This document shows positions 24,901-36,209 of a stretch of DNA of 64,000 bases, in pieces (position 1 is the stretch's first letter; each line of letters opens with the position of its first letter). Source of the stretch: Albifimbria verrucaria. Lineage: Eukaryota > Ascomycota > Sordariomycetes > Hypocreales > Stachybotryaceae. The notes beneath the pieces are model-generated. The model worked only from the letters and a program-made list of their open reading frames with translations. It had not been told where the DNA came from and did no database searches. The DNA lies in contig JAHREC010000016.1 in NCBI GenBank assembly GCA_020081605.1, forward strand, positions 744,001 through 808,000, read 5' to 3'. The position numbers were made by a program, and so were the translations under genes.

Positions 24901-27900
24901 TGTTAGAATACAGCCAAACCCAAAGAGAAAAAAATCTCGTGTGGAAACGGAGCAGAGACTCGATAGGGATCCAGTAACTAAAATTTTGGCTAAGCCGTTG
25001 TTCAACTTTGCTCCAGTTGGCAAACTAGCAACAACCAGTGGCGAAGCATCATAGGCCGACGGCTAAAGGGCCTTCTTCTCCTAGTGGACCGATCGCGCAC
25101 CTCTCGGGGATCTCTCGTAAGTGATCTCTCATCCGTCACAAACGACGGAATTTTATTGCTCCCTCCGATGTTCTTGACTGCTGCATCAGTGGAAAAATTT
25201 TCTGGGGCCTTGGGCCTCGCCAAAGAATCCATCCATGCTGGTGATTCATCACCGGAGGGGCGCTCACTGGCGAGGTCCCCATGCTCCGGGACCGGTTTCC
25301 GGCCTACTAAACGAGCCGTTGAGGGTGTCCTCACTAATGCAAGGTACGGGATCCGAAAAATTGCCTCAGGCGTTCTGGAAAGGCATCGTGTGAGGGGATG
25401 TGCCACCGTGGTGGTACCGAAATGGTGTGCTCTATCCGGATTTGTGTGCTCGCATAATGGTCTTTGGAGCCATTGCGCATTCAATCGTTCATGTGCCTCA
25501 TATCGAGAGGGCTTGGAAAAAGAGGGATCTCAGTCACGGGCGCACAAAACGTGAGCTTGTCTGCTAGGAACACCCTAGCGGTCCCCGGATTTCACGGAGT
25601 TTCGCATCACAGACTCGACGTCGTCTCCATCGTCTCCTCTCTGTGATCGAGATGCGCGCTGAAATTCCGTAGACTAGCCAGCGCACCGTAATAGGCAGTA
25701 GTTGTCGACAGGAAGCTCTGTTGGGAAAATGACCGGGGACACCCGACTGTCGGGGCCATTCCAGCGATGATCATTGCGATTGGTAAACTCTATGAGCTTG
25801 GAACGGGAGCTGTACCTGAATATCCCATGCCGAAAATGCAATGTTTCCATGAGGGGAAGAGTAAGCGACATGCAATGATTGAGTTTCGTCCCGTCGATCG
25901 GCAGTTATCCTAGCCTGGATCTTTTCAGGTAGAGCCGGTGAGACGCTGTTTGGTTGATTGGAAGACCCATGGTACACGTCAAGTTGATCTGTAAGCGGAC
26001 CACGATATCAGGCCATTTCGCGAAGCAGGTCCGAAGGATACCCCAAGGGATTCTTGGGTAGCACTAGCACTTAGCACGAGAGTTACAATATTGGTCAACA
26101 TCGGTCAGCGAAGTTGACTCCCAACCTCATCCTAGGAGGGGCCCATAACGCGCTGGGTGTCATCTCGAAAGGCCGTCCAGACGGCCTGACAAAGCAGGAT
26201 GGCAAGTCGGTCAGGAAATCAAACACTGTGACTCGTCCACGTTCGCCCCTCGAGTGACAGACAGAGACGCTCCGTCGGGAACTGACAGCCATGTGGGCGC
26301 ACGACAGCGCGTCCAGTAGCGCGGCGGACATCCTTATCACTCTGATCGAGCGAACGGGTTACTTCCAGCCTGTGACCCAACTGATGGGAATCAATATTGA
26401 TCCCCAACGGCTTTATGATGCACTGCATATTGGACAACTGACGGCGGTTTGATATAGTTGAATGGCTCTGATTAGTCCCAATCTTCACCGGTACCTGCCG
26501 TTCCTGGCAACGTGCCAACCAATTCCGCAGCGAGGAAACGACTCTAGGGGTTTAAAGTTGGAGGCGTAACACAGCATGTGGCTTCATGTAGGCAAACCGC
26601 GTCCCGATGGCGACAACGGGTTGTCAGTCAGCATCGATTCCATGGTTCTCGCGAGCAGAACCGTCCAGTAGGACATGGATAAGGGTTCGATATCTGCGCA
26701 AGTCAGCCACGACGGCTGCACTGTCGCAAACGGCAAGACGTCCGCAGGGCGGAGGCTTGCTCAGCGAGCCAACCACGAGGCATAGGGCAAAGGTGAGGGT
26801 GGGGGAGGGCAAGGTTGGCTCGGGTGGGAGCTAGCATCATCCCCGGGCACCTTTCCCTTCTGAGCGGTGGAATTGGTGCCTGACAGGATACATTACATGT
26901 ACTGTACTGTACCTACATGTGCTGATGGGTGCGGTGACGCGACAGACGGTTATGCTGACGAGAGCGCACGGTGGCCCAACAGCTCAAAGCGACAACGTGG
27001 AAATTAGATATGACGTGGTGAAGCCAGGTCCCATGCATTCTCCCGAATGGAAGCCGCCGGCCATGTGGCAGAAGAACAATTGGTTGATACTTGGAGCCGA
27101 GGCAGGATTGAGCTAAGGCTAAGCGATGGCGAAGAAGCAATCTAGATGGATTGGAGGCGTCAGGCTTTCAGAAGGAGGCCAGCGCACAGCCTCGTCGAAG
27201 GCGACCAGAAGAACTCAAATCCAGCACGCTACCAGGCATCTGGCAGGCCCGGGTAAATTGGCGATGGAGAACGACAGCAGGGGGATGATCTCGATGACAT
27301 TGAGCAGAGTTTGATCCTCGGTGGCTTTCCTTGGGCGGTAGCAGGTGATGCACAAGACCTGTCACGGAGGGCCTGTCACCGACTCGCAGCGTTGAAATCG
27401 ATGCTACGGGTGCGATCCAATGAGCTGCGATCGATTTCGCCATAGTAGGGCGGACGGGGGTGACGATTGAGCATGAAGATTAATTTTGCAGCAAAAGCAA
27501 CGCTTTTCATGCGTTGGTACAGTATCAGTGTCATTCCGGCGGGCAGTCGCCTGCATTCCCACTTATCGGAGATGGGTGGTTGCGATGCATGGCAGCACAG
27601 ACGGCCACCACGCCGGTAAACAAAACAATTGAGTAAAACCACGCCGATTGCTAGGCAACGAAAACTGTTTACATGGCTCTTGCTGGAGCGCTAAGAGGCT
27701 GCGAAACTTAACTAGGCTTTTTGGTGTCGTTGTTATGGAGCTTTCCCATGTGGATGTTGGGCAGAGTGGTACCTCAGTAATCTAGTCCCGTTCGCAAGTC
27801 TTCGCACAGGTTAGCATGACGCCGGGCCACCCGGGAGACGACAAGGACGAAGACGACTGTGCGAAACCAACCGGCCATGTTGCTACAACGATCGCCTGTG

Positions 27901-28100
27901 CTGGGATGCCGGGGTTTCAGAGTTTAGAGTCGCGAGAGGGATAATGGCGGCACATGTCCCTGCATTTTTGTGATCTGGGAAACAAGAGACTGTCCCGCCG
28001 AGCTGGCCTTTCCGGAGACGGTATCGTCGCGAGGGCTAAGAGTTGAAGCGGCCTGCGGGTTAAAGTGGCATCCACTTGGATCCAGCCAGGAAGATCCCTC
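21903..28100. other. long gene-poor region, part 1
   Basis: No gene is supported on either strand. Many medium ORFs occur because the DNA is moderately GC-rich, but they overlap one another on all frames and have no domain, splice pattern or low-complexity signature of real protein. Near 26894..26920 there is a short imperfect palindrome with TACATGT/ACATGTA arms. Nothing else is visible. Confidence 0.35.
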
Positions 28101-30888
28101 GAGCGAACAGTATGTCGTCAGCGTCGAGTAGTGCTTCCACCAAAGGCGTCAGACTCCGGCTGGAAGGGGCAGAGCGTCGGCGATTGGGAGAGGACATAGT
28201 GACGTATAGAAAAGTGCCGGCAGTGATTTTGGTTACGAGACTTGCAGCACGCGCGCAAAGCTAACGTTGAGTGCCGAGGACAAAAGAAAGAAAAAAAAAA
28301 ACGACCCGCGTTGCGAACGAGAAGTGACGAGTCTTGCTGAATGGTCAATTGGACTCTTCCCCAAACGGCCACACACTGTAGGGGGCATTACGTCAGCGTT
28401 ACAGAACAAGGTCGGGCCTTTGACGATCCAAGTCGAAAACGAACAAACCCAAGCACCAACAAGGGCGAGATGCCAAAACGGTGCGACGTCATCCGGCAGT
28501 TTCGCATTGGACAATTGCAATTGGACGCTGCGCAATGACGGGTGGCTGAGAAGCTGCACTCGGGATACGGGCTGGCGTTACCGGCAAAGGCATGTCATTG
28601 GCAGCACCGACGAGGCCAGGAAGAAGAGGGTGTCGACCATTTGGGAACGTCAGCACCAACCACCGCCTGGAGAAATGCAGGGCAGGGTGGCCGACCAAGG
28701 TTACTGCCTACCTACGTACGCATTTGTTGGAATCCTACTTGGCAGGAAAAACGAGAAGGCCATGGCCGAGAGCGAGGGGAAAAAGATGGGGAAAGGCAGA
28801 AGTGGTCTCACTTGTGCTGTGCTGACTGATTCTGGACCCTCGCTGACCCAGACATTGCTGCACTGCCCTTCGGCGACGCCCTCGACGAGTCCAATAGTCG
28901 GCTGGAGACCCAGCGAGGGTGCTCTCTGTTTTGAGAATTTCCCATTGGACAATGCAGCTAGCTCCTGGGTTTGCCGTCTCTGTGCCTTGTCCTGTCAGCC
29001 AACTATGCCGAGAAGCATACAAGCCTCCATCTCGGACTTCCTCCACAACACCGCTCTCTCTCACATGCCTGCCTTTTTGTTTTCTCTCGTTCTTCTTTTC
29101 CGCCCTTGTCAATCGTGCCTCTGGTTCGGCGTCACCCGGAAAACCCTTCCCCGTCTCCCTCCCTAACCATTCTAGGGATGGGTGGGCGACCCAGGACGCT
29201 AAAATAAACCTGCCCTTGCCCATACCATGGCTCCCATCCTTGGTGGGTGGGACGGGAGGACGGGGAGGGGAGGAACAGGCACGAGAATGACAGCAGCCTG
29301 GGAGCCGTCGTGGTTGGATAGATGGCCGGGTTCGGTACCATCCCATGCCTTGGTTGGATTGTTCTCTTTTCGGGGTCCCGTCATCGGTCGGCATCCTACA
29401 GCGAATCCAAGGGCCTGTTCTAGACGACGCTGTCTCCGCCAACAGCAGGTAATCACGTAGACTTGTGGATTCTATCTTTTTTGCTTTCGTGTCTTTGACT
29501 CCTTCTTGGGAGGAGTGTCTGACACATGGCCGTAGTGCGGTGCCCCAGGGGCGAAAGAGGAAAAAAGTCCCCATGGCGAGACTTGAGTCGAGAATCTGCA
29601 GCCCATGACTCTGGCTCCGATAGGGAACAGTGGTTTGAGTCGCATGGCTCGCTGTCCTATCACACACTGGGAACGCCCCAGCAGTCCCAGTTGTCCCGCT
29701 GGCTCGGAACCGTCCCGGTGGTTTGTACCCGCCAGCTAAACCAGCGCCTTTCTCTCTCACTTTTCTCTGCCTTTTGGTACTGGTCTGCTAGCGTCGCGCC
29801 CATGGACAATCAACGGTCAACCATCTGGGGCAAAGATGCAATCCCGGTTTGGAGCTACCAACGGCACTGCATTGGTTCCGGGGTCGGTCGCTTGCTAACT
29901 CGCTGGTTACAGCGGACAGTTTCCTCCCTGGAACTTTCGGGGAATGTTGACTAACGAAAGCAGGCATCGAGGTGGGTTTTCCCGACCTCGCCGACGGGAT
30001 TCTTAACAATGGGCTCTTTTGCTCCCGGTTCCAGGTAGAGACCGGGGCAGGGGATTGGTTACGCAACAGTGACCTTTCAGACACGCCATATCTTCGTAGA
30101 CCCTTTTTCTGTGCCCCAACCTCCACATGTCTCTGAACGACCCGGGCACGAGAGGGAACTGAGCTAGAGGAAGCAGGGGAGGTGAAGGGTGACAGTCACG
30201 GTTGGGCCTTTGCGGAGGGCACCAATGGCGAGCGGGTGCCCAGTCCCCAACGTATGGCTTGCTCGCGAGCATATACCGGCGTCACGATGCAATGCTGGCG
30301 CCGTAGAGTCCCCTGGTGCGTCACGGGTTGGGGAGGGTGGTGATTGGCGGTAGAGGGCCCAGTGCCAACGTCTAGGTCACGTCGAAGCGCTCGCCAACCA
30401 GCCAGCGCGCATAGAGAAGAGGAAACTGTGCCCGCGCCCAACCTGCAAACACGTGGACGTCGTATAGTGAGTGCATCGTGCATTCTACCGAGGAACCCAA
30501 CATGGCAGCCCGCCATTTGGGGACGTACTATGCAGAGGAGCCGTTCCTCGCTGCACGGTATGGTATATAGATAAGTAGTCGGCCGAGGACGTTTCGATAA
30601 GAGACGCCGAGTCAACTCGAGAATCACAAGCCACCAACACTGTGCTTCTGCTGGATCTGGCTCTCCGCTCTCCCCACTATTGCGTGAGCACGATTGCTCG
30701 TATCCTTCCCTTTTGCATTAAGCAAGAAAGCCTTTCTCGGTAAAGGGCCTCACGGATCGAAACGACACAGTCAGTTTCATCTCACTCTCTGGAGATCGAG
30801 AGCGCTGTGGAATTGAGGGCAGGACATCACCTACTCAACTACGGATCTTCAAAGCGTCATAAGCATAAACAACAACAATAAACAAAGA
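28101..30888. other. long gene-poor region, part 2
   Basis: GC-rich, with open frames of about 300-340 codons on both strands over the same bases (about 28267..29166 + and 28735..29760 -). Neither starts with a plausible N-terminus nor shows a domain, and mutual overlap argues against both. Likely upstream regulatory DNA of the gene at 32051, or an unannotated long non-coding transcript. Confidence 0.3.
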
Positions 30889-32050
30889 AGCACACACACA
30901 CAAGCTTCTGGGCTAAGCGGTTCGGACCAAGTGCCCAAATCACACCAAGCGTCAACCGTCAGCGCGCGGCAAAGCAGAGCGAATCCTGGCCGTGGCCCTT
31001 GCTTTGCTGGCAACCTGAGCGAGCCCCATCAGCCAGTGCATTGCATTCATCCCCATCCCCATCCGCATCCGCATCCCCATCCCATCCGCCCGCCAGAGGC
31101 AACGCACGAGCGCCAGGCAGGCGAGCAAGCCAGACAGCACCGCGCAGGGGCCTTCAGCGCCTGTCTCTGTCAGTTCCTGGTCCGGCCGGCGCCTTTTGGG
31201 ACCTTTGGGGGCCTGCTGGGCTTGGACAGGTTGGGATTGGACTGGTTTGGATTTGGGTCCGCAGTGACACTGGCTGCTTTGCCCACCGTCCAGTCCCCAC
31301 TTGTTTTTTCCTCGTCTTTTTTTTTCCTTTTCTCTTTTTGTTGCTTTGCCTCTTTGGGCAGAGGACCGAGCACGGACCAGACCGCAAGGGTACGTACACC
31401 TTGCGCTGTCTTTTTGGGTCCTCTCCACTTTCTTACTGGCCCTGGCCTGTCACCCTCATCCTCGCTCGCTCTTACAGTAACCCTCGCCCACCGGCGAAGG
31501 CGTTTGTACCCTTGTACTGCCCGGTGGAGGTACCCTTGTACCTTTGTACCTTTGTACCATTGTACCTCTGTACCTTTCCCAACCCAGCCCAGCCCAGCCC
31601 AGCTTCCCACCCTGGTCTGGCCTGGCCTCTTTTTTGCTCCTGGTCAAGTCACTGCGCGGCGCTGTGCTGTTCTGCGCTGTGCGGGTGCTGTGCTGTGCTG
31701 GCCTGCCTTGCTCTGGGCTTCTGCTCTACTGCAGCCACCCCAGCGTTTCCCTCAACACCGGCAACCACCAGCCAAAACAACAACAAGCAACCTGGGCAGC
31801 AACACCCACCCCCATCTCCTCCAATCACTTCCCTGGCCCGCTGCCACCCCTCCAAGCAAACAAGCAAAGCCTCCATCCACCCAAGCCAAACCCATATTTC
31901 CCATCCGCCTCCCACTATCAACCGCCGTCTCTTTTTCCTTCTCTTCCTCCAGGCGCACACGATCTTCTGTTGCTTTACTTATCCTTTCACTCACTACTCG
32001 TTCGCTCGTGGTCGTGAGAGAGGCAAGTAGCAGTCTTCGTGCCAGCAGCC
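30889..32050 (+). promoter_or_regulatory. long CT/CA-rich leader with microsatellites upstream of the Ser/Pro gene
   Basis: A CA repeat (30889..30903), a CCCCAT/CCGCAT hexanucleotide repeat (about 31047..31088), a TTGTACC heptamer array (about 31510..31573), a CAGCC pentamer run (about 31580..31605) and several T/C tracts. The region is open in two frames for over 1 kb, but the composition is that of a long 5' leader: no ATG in a good context begins either frame, and the downstream ATG at 32051 starts the recognisable protein. Confidence 0.45.
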
Positions 32051-33818
32051 ATGTCGCCCAAGCTCAAGCCGCTGCTGCTCCCCAGCTGGTCGAGCAGCGC
32101 CGCAGCAAACAGTACGCCTACGACCAGGAATACGTCTATTACACCACCAACTCTTCCTCCTCCGATATCACCTCGCCCGTCACGCCCACCTTCTCCAACA
32201 GAGGCCACCAGCGCTACTCCAGTTCTACCTCGTCTCTCGACCTGCCCCTGCAGCTGCAGGACTCCCCGTCCTCGCCTCTCCCGCCTACCAGCGCCGGCAA
32301 CAACACCAAGTCGACCCTTCGCCAGCTGCCAGATGTCCAGGAGGAACCAATGGAGCGTGACTATGACACCGCAACTATCGATACCATCGACGAGGATGAT
32401 GATCACTTTGGACTTTACAGCTGTCTCTGTAAGTTAAAACCTGAGCTGACTTGCCTGCTTTACTATCAAGCATGTGACTAATACGGCATCCTCTCTCCAG
32501 GTGATGAGCCCTGCCAGCACCGACGCGGCTCCGAGGGCATGCTACCTGGCAGCCCCGTCGCCGACTTTGACAGCTACTATGACTTGGGTTTCATGAGTGA
32601 CTGCGATTACACCGTCGCACCTAACCACTACGGCAAGAAGCGCTCCGGTATCGAATCGCCTCTCCACGGCCTCACTGCTCGCTTCAACAACCGATTCGCC
32701 GGCATCAAGCCCTGGAAGTCGAGCAGGCGGAGCAACCTCATGTCCTCCCCACCATTGACATGAGCTTCGAAAACGTCCTGTCTCGCCCTCCCTCCAGTCG
32801 CGACTCCTCCATGTCTGCCCCGCGCCGCCACTTTTACGATCGCGCCAATGAGCCCGCCCTGCCGCCCACGCCCGCCATGTCGTACCACGCCAGCACCGAG
32901 AGCATCCCTATCATGGTCGACATCGAGCTGCCCAAAGAGCGTGCCAGCCTTGAGCGCGAACGTGCTATGGCCACCACGCCTCTCCTGCCCCCGCTGTTGA
33001 CTGATCCCTTGGCAAGCCCGCCCCCGAGGAGCTATCCCTCTCCAGTCCCCGTCTGTGGCACCCTCGCCGGCTACTCCTGGAGTCACCTCGCCCATCTACG
33101 GTTCTACGCAGTTCCCGAGGCCTCCTCTCAGCACCAAGCCATCCGTTTCATCTTTCCGTCACATCTCTGGTAGCACGGAGCTGCCCTTCCCTCCCGGCTA
33201 TCCTGCAGGAACACGATGAGTGGTCGGATCGCTTGGGCCACGCCAACTTTACCATCACCCCTCTGCCTTACGAGCTGGACAGCATCAACGCTGAGACGGT
33301 CGGCAAGTTCTGCCAGGACTGGGACGCGGCGCGCATCAACTACACCAAGCACCTGGTGCGTACCGGCGAGAACTATGGGCAGACCAGCAAGATCTACGCT
33401 CTTACTGAGGCCAAGTGGGCTGAGACTGAAAGGCGCTGGAGGAGCATTTACGAGGGTCTTATCTCCCAGACCATGGCGGCCAACCGGTCCATGCCTGGCT
33501 CAGCTAGGCAATCCCGCAGCCGCAGCAGAGGCCGTGGTCGTGGTCGTGCTGGTAGCGCCGGTACCAGCGTCATCGGTCGCCCCCAACTGACGACATCTTT
33601 GCCAACATGCAATGGCGGCGTCTCGAGGACGCGCTCCCCAGCGCTGTCCCTCAGATGCTGGAGGCCCTTGACGCTGATGGAAAGTTCCTAACCGAGGTGA
33701 CGAGGACATTGTCGGTCCCATGCACCGTGATGAGGTGATGATTCGCGCGGAGAGCGAAGAGAGGAAGAGCTCTCGTTTCTGGAGGCACTTGGCCGACAAG
33801 GTTGGCCTCCGAAAGTAA
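32051..33818 (+). CDS. Ser/Pro-rich fungal protein of unknown function, about 566 aa, one intron
   Basis: Starts MSPKLKPLLLPQ at ATG 32051. Exon 1 to 32428; intron 32429..32500 (GTAAGT...CCAG); exon 2 to TAA 33816. The N-terminal half is disordered and rich in Ser, Pro and Thr, with an acidic EDDDHFGLYSCLCDEPC block spanning the splice site. The C-terminal third is ordered (QEHDEWSDRLGHANFTI, FCQDWDAARINYTKH, KWAETERRWRSIYEGL), with an Arg-rich SRSRSRGRGRGR linker and an end WRHLADKVGLRK. I recognise the family only as a conserved Pezizomycotina hypothetical. Breaks: one base short near 32082, 32749, 33011, 33048, 33582 and 33696, and one base long near 33194. Possibly nuclear or signalling-related; not demonstrable. 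Confidence 0.7.
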
Positions 33819-35298
33819 AGTGCCCTCACCCTCGTGGTGTTGGGTAATGATCGACGATTCGGTTTCACGACACGATTCACGACGACATAGACATAGCGCC
33901 TTGCCAACGACTCTGTTTTTTTCTGCAGGTGTTTTTACAAGATACCCACTACAGTCACTCCTTCATTTTTCTACGACTACGCAGCCTCAACGGCATCGAA
34001 GCGCAACGCAGCAGATAATCATCCTGCCGCTTGCTAATTCCCTTTTCTTTCCTTTTCCAGCCCTGTAATACGGTGGATTGGCGTTAGGATGAACAAGTTC
34101 CACTTTGGAACGAAACAAAAACAACAGAAAATCGGATAGACTTGGCTCGGATTTGACAGCCTTAGGAGTTGGAGTTTGGACGACACGGACCCGGGGGCAG
34201 CTCGACCTTTTGGTCGGTTGTCTCGCGGCACGGGTCCTCGGCGAAACCAAAAATTTCCTTTTTTTCTCTCTTGCTCTGCTCTGGGGTCACCTGGAGACCC
34301 TTAGAAGTAGAGGGGTTCGGACCCGATGTTACATACCTGTACTACGATGTGTATCTACGAACCACGAATTGTATTTGATTGGGCGGCGGAGGCGGGAAGA
34401 CATCACGGCCGTTGGTTGATGCCAAACGGCTCTCCGGTCTTGGTCACGAAGCCAAGGCGTCGAGGAGATATCGCAGAGTAGACCACACTACATCATCCGG
34501 GACTTGATCCTGCGATGCAAGTAATTTATAAAAATAGTTAAATCTTCTACAATCTGTGCAATGATGCGATGTGAAGGACATGCAAGTGTCTGTTGTATGT
34601 GTCAATCTTTACCATTGACTTGGTACTATAGCATGGCTTGCCTGTCAAGTCTAGTCTCCAAAGTAAGCCATTTATATCCAACCCATTTACACTAGTGTTG
34701 TGAAATCATAATTCTCAAGGGTCCAATTCATGTTAAGAGATTATTCCCTGTCTATTCCTTTGCTCTCTTTTCAAGTCGAATCACATCTGTTGACTCTCAG
34801 GCTCTCACCCCACGGTATCCTCCGCACTCAGCGTCTCCCTCCTTACCTTTGCCCACATAGTAAGCTTAAGACTGAAACAAGCCGGTTCTCTCACCCACGA
34901 CTCAGTGCGCTCAACCCAAAAGCCCCAATGTTAAACCAGGAGCGCGGGCCGCGTCTGTGCAACGGAAGCCACAGACGCAGCGATCTTCTAGCCTCAAGCT
35001 TCGCGCCAAGGGACCCTTAGATCGGGGTCACGCCATTCCCGCCTTAGCCACGAAGGTAGATGGCCTTGGGACTAGAGGGTCAAGCGGGGAGCAGAGGATA
35101 GGGACGGAGGGAATGGCTGGAATGAGACTTGAAGATTGTACGCGTTTTGTTCGGGAATAAATGCGAAAATGATTGGAGCAGTGTGTACTCGCTCGTATTG
35201 ACCAGCTGAAGCACTGCCGTTTACTGAATTTTATCAGGATCATATTCGTATGAATATCTAACATGTGTCATTGTATCACGAATCCACTTTCCAAACCC
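33819..35298. other. intergenic, no recognised gene
   Basis: 3' flank of the Ser/Pro gene, then about 1 kb with only short unconvincing ORFs. Nothing else seen. Confidence 0.35.
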
Positions 35299-35418
35299 TC
35301 AAGTGTTTCCAAATTCTCTGGCGCGGTAGTCAATTAGCTCTTGCTCTTGCGGGATTCGGCGTTTCTGTGCGGCGATCCGGAGTGATGAGGTAGAAAAGAC
35401 GGAGGTGGATCGGGCCAT
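35299..35418 (-). CDS. possible small basic protein, 39 aa or longer
   Basis: From ATG 35418 the frame reads MARSTSVFSTSSLRIAAQKR and ends EFGNT, TGA at 35299. The same frame is open upstream for about 38 more codons (HLHDRIIRAHAGRKTAVKRL) to a TAA near 35530 with no ATG, so the true start may lie across an intron or a miscalled base. Composition (basic, Ser/Ala/Arg-rich, then RIPQEQELIDYRAREFG) looks like a mitochondrial-type N-terminus on a small protein. A CT-rich promoter-like tract lies upstream on the - strand near 35550..35650. Unrecognised family. Confidence 0.3.
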   Translation of the reverse strand: MARSTSVFSTSSLRIAAQKRRIPQEQELIDYRAREFGNT

Positions 35419-36209
35419 GGCGGTAAGGCGCTTTACGGCCGTCTTGCGACCCGCGTGCGCACGGATAATGCGATCATGTAGATGAGACGGGGCAGATGGT
35501 GGGATGGTGGGATGGTTGGATTATGGTGAGACGTGTTGTTGTCGGAGTAACTGCTGAAAAAGAGTTGGTATTCGGATGGGCCTGGATGAGTTGGGAGACG
35601 ACGTGTGGTGGAGTGAGAGGAAAGCTTCTTGGGTGCATGGCGAGTTTATGAAGATGGTTGGCGAGTGCAGAAATGGCGGATATGTATGCTAAGAAAAGAG
35701 AGACTTCTACTTGACGTATAGCAGTCTACGAGTGTAAGTGGTTAGAATAGCAGATGAAGCCATCACAAGATGTGGCAGCATCTGCTAAAAATGGAGGACG
35801 TATCGTCCTCAACATCCGATACATTGACGAGGACTTGAAGAGTTGGCTTAGATACACCAAGTAGATCAATTGCAACACCTCTTTAGAACTTTCTTTGAAA
35901 TCAAGCCTTCGGATATGTTATAGCCAAGTCATCCTGAACTCTACATCACCACGACATGAACTACATCGCGACACGACCTTTCAAGCACAACACGCGATGC
36001 CGTCAAACTCATCACTTGCAAGAGTTGCATGCAGCTCACATAAATCTAAAACGGTGAATCTTGATATCTATCCAAAACAAAGGTTCCTCAAGACCTATGA
36101 TGCTAAACGCCTGCGCGAGAAATGCTATTCCAGACTCCCTCCCCGTCAACGGATTTTCCTACACATAATAAACACAACAAACACGAGCTTGGCAAAGCAG
36201 CTTTCTGAT
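35419..36209. other. intergenic
   Basis: Contains the CT-rich tract (on the - strand) upstream of the possible small gene and a GGGATGGT triplication near 35501..35520. Nothing else recognised. Confidence 0.35.

Noticed and set aside
24685..25554. Several 110-175 codon ORFs on both strands
   Set aside because: Mutually overlapping, no protein signature; treated as chance.
28267..29760. Overlapping ORFs of about 300 (+) and 341 (-) codons
   Set aside because: They overlap on opposite strands, lack a plausible start, domain or splice pattern, and lie in GC-rich DNA where stops are rare by chance.
30931..32481. 516-codon open frame on the + strand
   Set aside because: It begins at GTG and runs through microsatellites; only its 3' end is coding, reached from ATG 32051 after a one-base correction.
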